Source: Xestospongia bergquistia (lineage: Eukaryota > Porifera > Demospongiae > Haplosclerida > Petrosiidae). Taken from it: a stretch of 64,000 nucleotides of DNA. Positions 22,401 through 33,781 of the stretch are shown here, piece after piece (the stretch's first letter is position 1; every line of letters begins with the position of its first letter). The position numbers were made by a program, and so were the translations under genes. Below the pieces are notes generated by a model. That model searched no databases and was not told the origin of the DNA. It saw only the letters and a program-made list of their open reading frames with translations. Where the stretch lies: assembly GCA_963965975.1 (NCBI GenBank), contig OZ014412.1, positions 6,822,501 to 6,886,500 of the forward strand, read 5' to 3'.

Positions 22401-25400
22401 TTCTTCTAGTGAACATAAAACAATAACAATATTCTAATTAAGTCTACTGCACCTGTTTGTGGTCTAATTGTTTTCTTTTCAGTTAATATAAAGTTTTCAT
22501 TATTATAAATTTGTTTGGAATTCTTGTTTATTTTTCTGTTTCTATGTTAAACCAAACCCCTTTACTAATTTATGTATTTATTACTGATCTTACCTTACAA
22601 CACATACTACAATTAGTATCACTACTATTAGCAATACAGTCAAGACAATAGCACTAACACCTCCAATTGCTATTACTACAATTAAAACTTATATGTGATT
22701 AAAAATTACTTGTTATTTGTTTGGCTCTATTATAAAATTTAAACCATACTTCATTAACATTATCTTACCTCCATTAGTTGTTGAAGAATCAACTAGTGTT
22801 TGGTTAGAAATTACTGCCCATGCTCCATAACCATTAACAGTGTAACCACGTACACCAAACAGATAACAAGTGTTACTTATCAGATCACTTATAGTCACAT
22901 TTCTACTACTTGTATTAGTTTTAATCATTGGATTAAATTCATCATTAGGAGAACAACTACCATTAGACTGATGAGTAGTGTACCCTATCTCATATGTGAT
23001 AATGGGATAGTCTACAGGAATATAACTAGGTACACTCCATGAGATAACAGCCCATGTAGTAGACATCAAAATGGATAGTGTACTAACAAGACCAGGAACT
23101 AGATAGAAAATATAAATGTAACTCCCTAGAACTGACAATCTACTTACCAGTTCCAATTTGTACTTGTACAGGATCACTGAAGGGGCCTGTTCCAATAGAG
23201 TTAACACCAGCTACACTCATGTTATATACATTACCAAATACTAGATCTGTGATATCTTGTTAACTTCACGTAGATATCAACTTAAAGTGTGTATATTTTT
23301 ATTATAATTTTATAATAGGAGAACAAATAAGGAAGACTGTTACAACAACATAAGAGAGTAACTTAAATACAAGTAGGATAAACAGTGCTAACAAAAAGGT
23401 GTGAACACTAAAAGATTAACAACTAATAAACCAATACATAAGTGTCAATAACACAAATTAACAAGTCTATTTAATTGTAGTTAACATACTACATTCCTCC
23501 CCAATTAACTTAAGTAGTTACTGCTGTTGGGGTTACATGATCATAATAAGTAAGTCTTTCAGGTGGTCTGCGATTACGAGTAGGATACCGAGATTCTTCT
23601 TGAACTAGTTGAGGTGCTTCTCTTCTGGGCTGTGATGGTAACATCATGAATGCATCATCCATAACATTCTTAGGTGGGTAACTACCATTCCATTTCCTAA
23701 GATGGTCAATATGTCTTTTCCAACGTAATCCTTGTTTTAGTTCAATTAAATAGGTTAGTGGCCCTAATCTCTTAACAATGACTCCTGGTATCCATTTTTC
23801 TCCTTGACGAAAATTTCTTGCCATTACGTTTTGTCCTACAATCATTTCTCTTGATGTAGAATGGCGATCGTGGTGTCTTGCTTGTTCAGCTTGTTTTTCC
23901 ATAACTCTTTCTTTAGGGTTAGGTTTAAGCAGATCAAATCGAGATCGTAAACTTCTGTTAAGAAACATCATACATGGTGCTCTATTCGTAGTAGCGTGTG
24001 GCGTTGTACGGTATCTAAAAAGAAAGTTAGCCAGGCGATGCTGGAAATTTCTGTTACCGTTTGTGCTAGCTTTCATAGCTTGCTTGAAAGTTTGGACAAA
24101 GCGTTCTGCTAAGCCATTTGATGACGGATGATAGGGTGAGCAGCGAATATGCTTCACACCGTTTTCTTTGAGAAAGGTGCAAAATTCTTCAGACGTAAAT
24201 TGTGGTCCATTGTCTGAGACCAGTTGCTGAGGTAAACCATAAGATGAGAATAATCTTCGTAAGGTAGCTATGGTTGCTGGTACGGTAGTACTCGACATTT
24301 CAAACACTTCAGGCCATTTAGAATGTGCGTCAACTACTATCAAAAACATCTTTCCTTGAAATGGACCTGCAAAGTCAATATGGATTCTGTTCCACGGTGA
24401 TGTAGGCCATGTCCAAGGATGAAGTGGGGCTACTGCCGGTGCATGCTTATGGCTTTGACATGCTAGACATGATTTAGCGAGGTCCTCAATATCTTTATCA
24501 AGGCCTGGCCACCACACATAGCTTCTTGCAAGACTCTTCATTCTTGACATGCCTATGTGCTCATTGTGTAGCTCTTCTAATACATAGTTTTGAAATTTCT
24601 TTGGAATAATTACACGTATTCCCCACATTATACAATCTCCCTCCAGCGTTAATTCTTGACTTCTTGTACTGAAGGGTTTCAGTTCATGTGGAATTACTCT
24701 TGGCCATTCAGCTCTAGTGTAAGTCAGAACTTTACTAAGAACTGGGTCATTTCTTGTCGCAGTTTCAATCTGCACTGCCGTGACTGGCAATGTTTGTATC
24801 TGTGATAAATTGAAAATTGTAGGTTCTCTAGAAGAGACAACAGCATCTTCTCTAGAGTCTGGTAATGGTAGTCGAGACAATCCATCTGCATTAGCATGAG
24901 TGAGTGTCGACTTGTACTCAATGTTAAACTGGTAGGCTGATAAGAGAATTGCCCATCGTTGTAAACGTGCTGCTGCTAGTGGAGGTATTCCCTTTTTGGC
25001 TCCAAATATTGCCGTGAGTGGTTTGTGATCTGTGTAAAGAGTGAACTTACGCCCATAGAGGTATTGATGGAACTTTTTCACTCCATAGATAAGAGATAGA
25101 GCTTCCTTCTCTAACTGTGCATAGTTTCTCTCACTTGATGAAAGTGTCCTCGAGGCAAATGCAATTGGTCGTTCACTTCCATCTGGTAAAGTATGAGAGA
25201 TGACGGCTCCAATACCGTATGCTGACGCATCCCCTGCAAGTGAAAGAGGTAAAGTAGGGTCATAATGAACTAATACCTGGGACGTAGTTAAGGCCTTCTT
25301 TGCTTGTTGGAAAGCTTCTGAACATTCAGACGTCCACTGCCACTTACAGTTGTGTTGTAGCAAGTTATTCAGTGGGTGGATGATAGTGGCTAGATTAGGT

Positions 25401-28400
25401 ATGAACTTTCCGTAATAGTTTAACAGTCCGAGAAAAGATCGGAGCTCTTGGATATTTCTCGGTTCTGGAGCTTGAACAATTGCTTCGAGCTTGCTATTTG
25501 TAGTATGCAAACCCTCTGCATCAATCTTGTGACCCAAATATTCCACAGAATTCTGTAGAATCTCACACTTGGCCTTCTTGATGTGGATGTTGTACTTCTG
25601 TAGCTGTTTGAATACTGAAGCAAGATTGCACAAGTGGTCTTGATCGTCTTTACCAGTCACTAGAATGTCGTCAATGTAACATATGACGTTGGGTATATTT
25701 TGAAGGATAGTATCCATAAGCTTTTGAAAAATAGCTGGCGCTGATGCCACCCCAAATGGTAAGCGAGTATACTGGTAAAGTCCTTTATGTGTGTTAATAG
25801 TCACATATTTTATTGATTCGTTGTCTAGTGTAAGTTGTTGGTAGGCTTGAGACAGATCCAATTTCGTAAATTTCTTTCCACCCGCCAATGTAGCGAATAA
25901 GTCTTCTGGTTTAGGGAGTGGATACTGGTCCACCTCCATCACTTGGTTGATTGTGACTTTATAGTCACCACAGATGCGGTACTTTCCATCTTTCTTGGGT
26001 ACTGGGACTATTGGTGATGCCCAATCACTGTGGTCTACTTTAACAATTGCACCGATAGCTTCAAGTCGATCTAGTTCCTCTTCAATAGCCGTTTTAATAG
26101 CAAACGGAACTGGTCGGGGTTTGTAAAATCGTGGAGTTGCATCCTTTCTGATGCGAAGCTTTGCCTGATATGAAGTAATAGTTCCCAAGTCTTCTTTAAA
26201 CAAATTGGCATAACGTTCCAGCAGGCTCTGTAGATTAGTATCTTGTACCGCTGTTATAGCAGCAATTCTTTTCCAATCTAAGCGGATACAGTTCAACCAG
26301 TTTCTTCCCAATAAACTGGGACCATTTCCTTTAACCACGATTAAAGTGAGCACTTCTTTTTGTTCACCATACTCCACATTTACTTCTATCTTCCCTAGGA
26401 CTTTCATTTGTTCCTTTGTATACGTTTTTAAGGTCACGTTGGACGGTTGAACTTTCATTCTCGGTAGCAATTTCTTCATTGTTACCTCAGATATTAGGGA
26501 GACTGCTGCACCCGTGTCAACCTCCATCGTCAGAGGCTTATTATTTATTAGCAGCTCTATTGTGATTGGTCTAGTAGACTTTTCTCCAATTGTTAACAGC
26601 TGATGATCCTCTGCATCGCTATCCTTTGAGTCCACATACTTTGTCCATGGATTACGTCTATTTGCATTTGATTTAGCCGGCTTTGATCGGCAAACTGTTG
26701 CAATGTGCCCTTTCTTGCCACAGTTGTGACATTTGGCATCTAGAAATTTACATTCTTTCGCCGTGTGATTTTGCTTACCACATCGATAGCAGGCGTCTCT
26801 TCCCCCTTTATCTTTGGGTTTCTGGGAGGGCCGTGTTATCTTTTGGACTATCCCGTCTCCTCCTTGTAGAGACTTCGAGTTCTTGTCTGCCGCTTCCATT
26901 CCTTGGGCGAGATCATAAGCTTTCGCAAATGTTAAATTGTCCTCTGTTAGCAATCTTTTTTGAATGCTTTCACTTCTCAGCCCACATACGAGTCTATCCC
27001 GTAGTGCATCATTTAGCTGCTCGCCAAAGGCGCAGTGAGTAGCTAGCCGACGTAGTTCGGCTATGTACTGTGCCAGCGATTCTCCGACTGCTTGATTTCG
27101 ACGATAAAAATGGAACCTTTCTGCAATGACTATCGGCTTTGGCTGAAAATGTGTCGTGAGTGCACTCACAAGGTCCTCGTAGGACTTGTCTTGTGGCCTT
27201 TCTGGTGCCGTGAGACTTCGTAGTAAAGAGTAATTCTTCGCTCCAATTACGCTAAGGAATACTGCTACTTGCTTCTCTTCTGCAATAGAGTTAGCTTGGA
27301 AATAGAGACTTGCACGTTCCAAATAGGCAGCAATCGTTTCTGATTCAGGTTGAAACTCCTGAAGTTGCCCAAAAGTAGACCTTGCCATATCCACGAACCC
27401 TCGTCGCCAGTTGTGATATCTTGTTAACTTCACGTAGATATCAACTTAAAGTGTGTATATTTTTATTATAATTTTATAATAGGAGAACAAATAAGGAAGA
27501 CTGTTACAACAACATAAGAGAGTAACTTAAATACAAGTAGGATAAACAGTGCTAACAAAAAGGTGTGAACACTAAAAGATTAACAACTAATAAACCAATA
27601 CATAAGTGTCAATAACACAAATTAACAAGTCTATTTAATTGTAGTTAACATACTACAAGATCATTCACAATGACATATCTCTCAGTACTGGTGAGGTTGT
27701 ATGTGATACTATTGTTAGTAATGATCACAATATACTCAATGATTCTACCATTACGTAGATCACAATCAATCTCTTCCCATGTGATTTTGTTTAATGTCAA
27801 AGTTACTGAAAGAGCCATAATTGACTTTGGTGATCCAAATGGAACTATATGATTAAAATATTTAAATAATATTATTAATTATATTTTACCTGAAGTGGGT
27901 TTCGTTTCATTATATTTCATTATTGGACTAGACTCTCCTAATACATTACCAGCTTTCACTGTGATGATATAGCTCACACCACTGAGCAATTCACTTAAAA
28001 TATAACTAAATTTTGTAGTGGACTGATGAGAAGTAACAGACATCAATGTCAAATTAACTGAAATTAACTTAGAACAAATTGGACTATAAGAGATGTTGTA
28101 GTATGTTACATAGTTCCCATCATTACTACAGGGATTAGTCCAGTTTATTGTAATACTATTAGTTGAGACATTAGTAACTAATAGACTAGTTACTGGTGTA
28201 GGAACTAAACAATGAAGTAAGGTTATTATTATCAAAATATGAACTCACCATTAAACCTTAACAATGTTTGTGTACTAATAATTGAAGGAAGATCTTTGTA
28301 TGAGTACACATTGATGTTATAATATGTACTCATTGTTAGTTCATTGATTATAACTTCATCTTCTGTAGTAGATAATATCTTGTTAGTACCTACTCCAGTA

Positions 28401-30309
28401 GTAGAGTTAATAACAATGACATATCCATTAGTCAGTGATGACATAGTCCAGTTGACTTTAATACTAGTTTCATTTAAAATATATGTCATCACATTAGACG
28501 GAGGACCACTAGGAACTAGAAAATGAAACCTTTGCTAATAGAGTAACAATTATTTTGTGTCCCAATGGACTATCAGTCACAGCTACAAGCAATAAATAGC
28601 TGTAATATATATAATCTGTGAAGTTTGTTGTTTGCTAATTAAATAATAAAACTAACAAAATGTTTTGTTTATGAATATTAGATTAGACTATCAGAACAAA
28701 GTTATGCAAAACCTATATGTACTAGAGTAGCAGTATATATATGATATAAGATGAATATCCATATACCTTGTAATATTACAGTGTCACTGTAGTTCACCCC
28801 TTTATACATTGATATACAGGTAACATTAACTGACATTCCCCATGGATCAGGATATACCAGTAGTGTGTTGTTGTATATGAAGAGATCAGAATCAATTAAT
28901 GTATACATTGAGTTGTACTTCATCACTCCATTCACTAACCAGTAAACATCAGTAGTAACATTGACAGTAGTTGTGATACAATCAATATGATATTGAGTGT
29001 TTTGAAGGTCAGTAATTGATGAGATAATTGTCCAATTTATTGATAAAATAACTAAATTAAAAAGCAAAAATTAAAATAAACTTCTGTGCCACAAATACCT
29101 GAAAATAATGTCTGTACACTAGTTGTATTGCTAGCAGGTCCCAGTATATCTTGATATGCTCTTACTGTAATGTTATAAGTAGTTGCTGGCATTAATCGCC
29201 TCAGTGTTGTCTCAATCTGACTGCCTCCTTTCACTTGTTGTGTGACAGTGTGTGTCTCACTAGTGGCATTGACTACATATCCATTAGCATCAGATGGAAC
29301 AGGTGTCCAACTGACAGTGATAGTGGTAGCTGTCTTGTTGACCAGAGTAGGAGGAGAAGGAGTAAATCCTGGAGCTGAGAGGATTACATACGACATCATA
29401 TAACTATAGTAGTACTTACCAGTTACTGTAAGATAACGATTTCTTATGACATTATCAACTTTTTCATAACATCTATATTTATGATCACCATTGTTGTTTG
29501 ATTGACTAAATATTCCACTATTGATCTCCTCTCCATTCCATGTAATATTAATAGTACGAGATATTGTATTGTTATTATTGTAAATGATATGACTTTTATT
29601 AATACAACTGTATCCAATGGTTGGTAATGAACAATCAAATTCAATACTCTGACTATTATATACATAATACCACCTGAGGTGTCTTTTAATACCACTTAGA
29701 ATACACTGAGTTGTGTATTGTTGTGGTACAACTGTCATATCAGAAGGAAGTTCAATAACACTGTGTGATATGATCTCTACATGTACTATAGTAGATCAGT
29801 AACAAATGACAGTGTGTACTGGTACAGTGAGATATAACTTACAAAATATATTAACAGTAATCATGTTGGTAGTAGGATCAGAACAGCTAGTGGGTAAACA
29901 ACACTTATAGAAATTATTATTAGGAACAGCTTCAGTAAATGTTATACCACCATTAGGTCTGTATAGACTGATACTAGCTGGATTATTAGTTTTGTTACAA
30001 TGAAGAGGATTAGTATTACAACTAAGAGTGTTTCCTTTAGGATCAACCCACTCTCCTCCAGACAAAGTAGTATTAGGTAATGCACACTTCAGAGGAGAAT
30101 AGTTAGCACGATCTTTTGTGATGTAAATATGATTGATGTATGAGCCATTAGGATAACAATCTCCATTGAACATCAGATAGATACCTAGAATATTGTCAAT
30201 AAATGTAGTACTATATATTATTAAGTCACATACCTGAGTCTGGTGGACAGTTATTAATAACTTCATTGATACCTAACAAGATGATAGTAGCCACTAGTAG
30301 TGTTGACAT
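19433..30309 (-). CDS. Receptor protein tyrosine phosphatase R2, split by a retrotransposon in exon 8
   Basis: All 25 exons match R1 and R3. The first nine are 30234-30309, 29843-30184, 29420-29785, 29099-29374, 28767-29051, 28249-28515, 27890-28204, exon 8 in two pieces (27658-27844 and 23148-23242), and 22769-23098. The transmembrane exon is 22594-22675; juxtamembrane exons lie at 21996-22541, D1 at 20723-21847 and D2 at 19433-20671. Leaving out the element and one target-duplication copy, exon 8 is 282 nt, exactly as in R1 and R3. The whole frame would then be 1576 codons, with D1 motifs intact (Cys about 1220) and D2 HCSDTVSRSG. As it stands, the FN3-4 exon is interrupted by 4.4 kb in the same orientation, so this allele should not give a normal receptor. 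The exons show no other decay, so the insertion is recent. Confidence 0.85.
21600..21769. repeat. 66-bp minisatellite spanning the exon 14 splice donor of R2
   Basis: Two adjacent 66-bp units (21638-21703 and 21704-21769) and a partial third differ at only a few positions. The unit includes the last bases of exon 14 and its GTATGT donor, so extra donor copies lie in the intron. R1 has a shorter version near 12640-12710. Confidence 0.85.
23243..23247. repeat. Target-site duplication, left copy (AGATC)
   Basis: AGATC here and at 27658-27662 flanks the retrotransposon. Uninterrupted paralogs contain a single AGATC at this place in FN3 exon 8. Confidence 0.95.
23248..23493 (-). mobile_element. 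3' LTR of the gypsy-type element
   Basis: This 246-bp repeat starts TGTG and ends TACA, and by direct reading matches the copy at 27412-27657 at every base. Element transcription runs on the minus strand, so this is its 3' LTR. Confidence 0.95.
23494..23504 (-). other. Polypurine tract
   Basis: The minus strand reads TTGGGGAGGAA directly before the 3' LTR, which fits the primer for plus-strand DNA synthesis. Confidence 0.85.
23510..27388 (-). CDS. gag-pol polyprotein of the gypsy-type element
   Basis: One uninterrupted frame codes for all enzymes. It is open from 27433, inside the 5' LTR; the Met at 27388 (MARSTFGQ), just past the primer site, is the likelier start. Counting from 27433, a gag region is followed by two CCHC zinc knuckles (about residues 214-244), an aspartic protease (VDTGAAVSLIS, about 306), reverse transcriptase (YIDDILV, about 587), RNase H (GDASAYGIGAV about 737, DHKPL about 800) and integrase. 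The integrase has an HHCC finger (about 956-990) and D-D-E residues in IDFAG, SDNGPQF and GLAERF (about 1019, 1073, 1109). The C-terminus has a GPLTYLI segment and no chromodomain that I can see. About 1292 aa from the inner Met; intact. Confidence 0.95.
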   Translation of the reverse strand: MARSTFGQLQEFQPESETIAAYLERASLYFQANSIAEEKQVAVFLSVIGAKNYSLLRSLTAPERPQDKSYEDLVSALTTHFQPKPIVIAERFHFYRRNQAVGESLAQYIAELRRLATHCAFGEQLNDALRDRLVCGLRSESIQKRLLTEDNLTFAKAYDLAQGMEAADKNSKSLQGGDGIVQKITRPSQKPKDKGGRDACYRCGKQNHTAKECKFLDAKCHNCGKKGHIATVCRSKPAKSNANRRNPWTKYVDSKDSDAEDHQLLTIGEKSTRPITIELLINNKPLTMEVDTGAAVSLISEVTMKKLLPRMKVQPSNVTLKTYTKEQMKVLGKIEVNVEYGEQKEVLTLIVVKGNGPSLLGRNWLNCIRLDWKRIAAITAVQDTNLQSLLERYANLFKEDLGTITSYQAKLRIRKDATPRFYKPRPVPFAIKTAIEEELDRLEAIGAIVKVDHSDWASPIVPVPKKDGKYRICGDYKVTINQVMEVDQYPLPKPEDLFATLAGGKKFTKLDLSQAYQQLTLDNESIKYVTINTHKGLYQYTRLPFGVASAPAIFQKLMDTILQNIPNVICYIDDILVTGKDDQDHLCNLASVFKQLQKYNIHIKKAKCEILQNSVEYLGHKIDAEGLHTTNSKLEAIVQAPEPRNIQELRSFLGLLNYYGKFIPNLATIIHPLNNLLQHNCKWQWTSECSEAFQQAKKALTTSQVLVHYDPTLPLSLAGDASAYGIGAVISHTLPDGSERPIAFASRTLSSSERNYAQLEKEALSLIYGVKKFHQYLYGRKFTLYTDHKPLTAIFGAKKGIPPLAAARLQRWAILLSAYQFNIEYKSTLTHANADGLSRLPLPDSREDAVVSSREPTIFNLSQIQTLPVTAVQIETATRNDPVLSKVLTYTRAEWPRVIPHELKPFSTRSQELTLEGDCIMWGIRVIIPKKFQNYVLEELHNEHIGMSRMKSLARSYVWWPGLDKDIEDLAKSCLACQSHKHAPAVAPLHPWTWPTSPWNRIHIDFAGPFQGKMFLIVVDAHSKWPEVFEMSSTTVPATIATLRRLFSSYGLPQQLVSDNGPQFTSEEFCTFLKENGVKHIRCSPYHPSSNGLAERFVQTFKQAMKASTNGNRNFQHRLANFLFRYRTTPHATTNRAPCMMFLNRSLRSRFDLLKPNPKERVMEKQAEQARHHDRHSTSREMIVGQNVMARNFRQGEKWIPGVIVKRLGPLTYLIELKQGLRWKRHIDHLRKWNGSYPPKNVMDDAFMMLPSQPRREAPQLVQEESRYPTRNRRPPERLTYYDHVTPTAVTT
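27399..27409 (-). other. Primer-binding site
   Basis: Two bases after the 5' LTR the minus strand reads TGGCGACGAGG. This fits the complement of a tRNA 3' end carrying CCA; from general knowledge it resembles serine tRNA (GCU). The tRNA identity is inferred. Confidence 0.7.
27412..27657 (-). mobile_element. 5' LTR of the gypsy-type element
   Basis: This is the second copy of the 246-bp terminal repeat. It should carry the element promoter on the minus strand; I cannot place the exact start site. Confidence 0.95.
27658..27662. repeat. Target-site duplication, right copy (AGATC)
   Basis: This copy follows the 5' LTR and resumes the FN3 exon of R2 (next bases ATTCACAATG, as in the uninterrupted paralogs). 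Confidence 0.95.
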
Positions 30310-31140
30310 TATCCTACTTAAAGCCTTTCTCTTTAATCTTCAGTGTATAGTCAACATTCTACATATATCAAAGATGGGATGTTTACTGTACTAAACAAGT
30401 AAATGTACATCTTATGAAATATGAATAACTATTATAAACTTGGTTAGTTATTATAAGTAAAAATAACAGTAACCATGTTGACAATAAACACTACATTATT
30501 TACTCAACCATACATTTACTTACAGTTCTTTAGCATAGTTTAATGAAGTTTTTGGACAAGATATGTGCTGTCAATAGTCAAGACTCAATTATCACAACTA
30601 ACTATATCATATTCATATTGAAAATTGGAAGTCTGTAAATATAAACTGAAGAATTGCATGTTGTACTGTTGTCTTTCACACTGTCAGTTTGATAATCACA
30701 TGTAAACAAGTGTTTGATGAGAGTGATGTAATAAATACCTACCAATAAGTATCAGATTTTTGATGCCACTTCATCTAATTATCATTTTATGACATTGACA
30801 AATAATTAATTATTTTTGAAGTCATTTTTGGTCTATCTAATGAAAATAAATCATGATGTCTGTATATTTGAAACATGAAACATGAAACATCAAATGTAGC
30901 TTATAATGTAACATAAGTGTAGAAACAGCATGAAAACAATTACAATTATTAACAACAATGGTCAATGAGATTGGGCAATGTACTTACCTAATGAGTCAAT
31001 ATAAAATTAAAGTAAATTTAAGCTTATGAATAATAAAGATTTATTATACTGTCTGTTATGTATAAATTATAAGATATTACAAGTTTACACTAAAGATAAC
31101 AATATGACAACTTACTATATCAAAGATGATACATCTTTAT
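30310..31140. other. Intergenic spacer upstream of R2
   Basis: AT-rich sequence resembles the spacers at 55930-56510 and 62257-62880 (shared block around ATGAGAGTGATGTAATAAATA). It should contain the R2 promoter. No gene or RNA is seen. Unlike most receptors here, R2 has no small-receptor transmembrane relic just upstream. Confidence 0.5.
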
Positions 31141-31146
31141 GCACCC

Positions 31147-31560
31147 TCCTCTAAACAATGTAGTATTAGGTAATACACACTTCAGAGGAGAATAGTCAAT
31201 GTGGTCTTTTGTGATCTTGATTAGATTGATGTATGAGCCATTAGGATAACAATTGACATTGCAGGTAGATAGGTACCTAGAACATTTTCTTTATATAGCC
31301 CCTATCAGTTAATGATATGATCATATTATGGTTTCATTCATTACCTTATATTGTTCACTAAAAGCTGCATTACCATCACTATGACAACTGGCTACATGAG
31401 TACCAAGATCTTCAAGTGAAATAGGAAGAGTAGAAGGAATCTGAGGATGAAGGCTAACAGTGAGAGGTGAAGAGTGAACCAGAGAGGAGGAAATAGCATA
31501 TAATGTATCAATTATACCATCATTTTGTGATGTATTAGCAGTAGTAACAGTGAGTAAAGG
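31147..31560 (-). pseudogene. Fused scraps of Ig1 exon and RPTP juxtamembrane exon
   Basis: The part at about 31340-31560 matches the proline-rich juxtamembrane exon of the phosphatases (SHVASCHSD-type residues are recognisable). The part at 31147-31280 matches the middle of the first Ig exon. Both are truncated and degenerate, and they are joined with no intervening exons. Confidence 0.7.
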
Positions 31561-31955
31561 ATTATGTCTAAATATACATTGTCCATACTACTACTAAATG
31601 TTGGAAATCGAAGACTGTAAACTAAACACAAACTAAAAAGTTACATGTTGTATTGTTGACTTAATTTTTACTGTCAGTTAGTTACATGTACACGAAGTTT
31701 TAATGAGAGTTAATATAATAAATATATACTAATAGATATTAGCTTGATGTTAATTCATCTAATTCTCTTTCTAAATTTTGGACAGAATAGTTTTTATAAG
31801 TTGTTTTTTGGTCCAAGTAATGGAAATAAATTATAGTGCCAGTATATTTAAAGCACAAAGTACCAAATATTGGTTAAAAGTAACAAAAGTAAAACAACTA
31901 CAGTAAAAACAAACACAATTATTGACAACATAGTCAGTAAATATGTATTATGAAT

Positions 31956-32793
31956 TCATATTGACTCATAGACACTGGTACCAGCAATATCTGTTGTTGA
32001 TAGTTGACACTCATCATATATATCATTCCTCTCATAAGTTGTTTTAGACTGATGAAGACTGTATGGCTCACAAACTTTCGTTTCAATATCTTCATCAGGT
32101 CTATAATATATGAGTTAACACAAGATAACAGATATATGACAACACTTACCCACTGTTTGTTTGATGTTGATCTTTAGAAGAAGTAACCACTAGTCTGTAT
32201 CAAACAAGACAGATCTTTATACATGTAGACTTTTATTACTGTCTGTTATGTAAGACATTAACAATAGAACAAGCTATCACTACAGATAATAATATACCAA
32301 CAAGTACACCCAATCCAATAATAGAACTAGTACAAGATATCAATATAAACATTAAATATTAGAACAACTACTAGGTAGACAACACATGAATGTATTGTTA
32401 TTATCATCTCCATCAGCCTCTTTAAAATCTATACCACTATTAGGTCTGTATAGACTGATGCTAGCTGGATTATTAGTTTTGTCACAATGGAGAGGATTAG
32501 TATTACAACTAAGAGTGTTTCCTTTAGGATCAACCCACTCTCCTCCAGACAAAGTAGTATTAGGTAATGCACACTTCAGAGAAGAATAGTTAGCATGATC
32601 TTTTGTGATGTAAATATGATTGATGTATGAGCCATTGGGATAACAATCTCCATTGAACATCAGATAGATACCTAGAATAGTGTCAATAAATGTAGAATTA
32701 TATATTAAGTCACTTACCTGAGTTTGGTGGACAGTTACTAATAACTTCTTTTAGACATAACAAGATGACAGTAGCCAGTAATAGTACTGACAT
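31956..32793 (-). pseudogene. Short-tail receptor with the ectodomain deleted (signal peptide, Ig1, helix, tail)
   Basis: The signal-peptide exon (starts 32793, MSVLLLATVILLC) and the first Ig exon (from 32671) are intact. The Ig exon then runs straight into the intron before the transmembrane exon; about 3 kb from Ig2 to FN3-5 is missing. The helix exon (about 32240-32340), a linker exon and the tail exon (ending VYESI, stop 31956) remain. The Ig exon has lost its donor and stops at 32352, so translation from 32793 would give 131 aa: a signal peptide plus one Ig domain, potentially secreted. The helix and tail are then unreachable. Confidence 0.7.
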
Positions 32794-33781
32794 TGTCATA
32801 TTATTAACAGAGACTTTCTTTCTAATTTTTAATACATTTGCCATTAAGTATATCTGACAACTTCTCTTACATAATAGCATTTTAATTGTCATACATGATA
32901 TGATAACAATCAGAGTTGACGTTGTTAATGCAAACAAACATAACAGTAAATGCCTCTATAAACAAATGAATTTTATTATATACATATCAAATATAATAGT
33001 CTAACCTGTTGACACTATAACATTATATGATTGTATATTACTGAATGTTAAACTAGATATGACACATAGAAGTAGAAATAATGGCATCAAGTCCACCACA
33101 AATTTCTTAAAGCATATTTTAAACTTCTCTCTCCATTATCTCTCTTATCATATCCATAAAATATGTATGTTCCATTTACTGAGGGAGATAGACATCTTTC
33201 AATAGTTAAGTCTAATAATATAGTAGATGATACTGGTGAGATGACCAGTACAATACATCCAGTATTAGCTGTCTGCTGTAAAACACATGTCAAACACATG
33301 TCTGTTCCATTTTTAGTGATATTTATGTCCATAACTTTAAATGTACCTGAGTAATGAAAATATAGTTATATGATAATAGAGTTATACACTTACTGATTTG
33401 ATATGGTTCTGTTATTGTTGATTCTAATGAATTATACATTTTAGTCTCTAATTATATATTATTGCCTTTTAAAATTAATTTTTAATCTATTTCTATTTAA
33501 TTAGTCTTACAATTACACCATAGTGAACAAGGTAGTATATTCATAAAACTAAGAAATTTGCACAGTCATAATCTCAGAAATGACTCCATTAAAAACCAAT
33601 AAAGGTATGAAAAAGGTAACTTGTTGACATTAATAGAATAAGGACATTATAACAGATCTAAAACAACTCTAAATGTTTGTTATTCTCAGATAGTCTTACA
33701 TTCATAATGGCAACATAATGAACAAGATAATATATTCAAAAAACAAAGAAGTTTGCACTGTCTCTTTGAGTTGCAATTCAT
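32794..33781 (-). pseudogene. Relic of the small Ig/FN3 receptor
   Basis: Two partial signal-peptide exons (near 33540 and 33781), a shred of the Ig exon (33600-33650), the cysteine-bearing exon (about 33090-33350, TKNGTDMCLTC) and the transmembrane exon (about 32830-32940) are recognisable. Deletions and a lost donor at the transmembrane exon make this a dead copy, although the last exon reads on into the next signal-peptide exon. Confidence 0.7.

Larger units (their letters stand above)
23248..27657 (-). mobile_element. Complete Ty3/gypsy-type LTR retrotransposon, 4410 bp
   Basis: The element has identical 246-bp LTRs, a primer-binding site, a single gag-pol frame, a polypurine tract and a 5-bp target duplication. 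The enzyme order of protease, reverse transcriptase, RNase H and integrase is that of Ty3/gypsy elements. No envelope frame is present. It lies in the same orientation as the host gene R2, inside a coding exon. Everything needed for mobility appears intact, and the base composition is clearly less AT-rich than the host genes. Confidence 0.95.

Noticed and set aside
22800-23042. Plus-strand 80-codon frames opposite FN3-5, repeated in several copies (also 36537, 44645, 52185, 58682)
   Set aside because: They recur only because the FN3-5 exon recurs; they lie antisense to a well-supported exon and end with it.
26683-27042. Plus-strand frame of 119 codons inside the gypsy element
   Set aside because: It is the mirror of the gag and zinc-knuckle coding region; the minus-strand frame has clear motifs.
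23248-27657. Endogenous retrovirus with an envelope gene
   Set aside because: After integrase only a short spacer and the polypurine tract remain; there is no envelope frame, so it is a gypsy-type retrotransposon.
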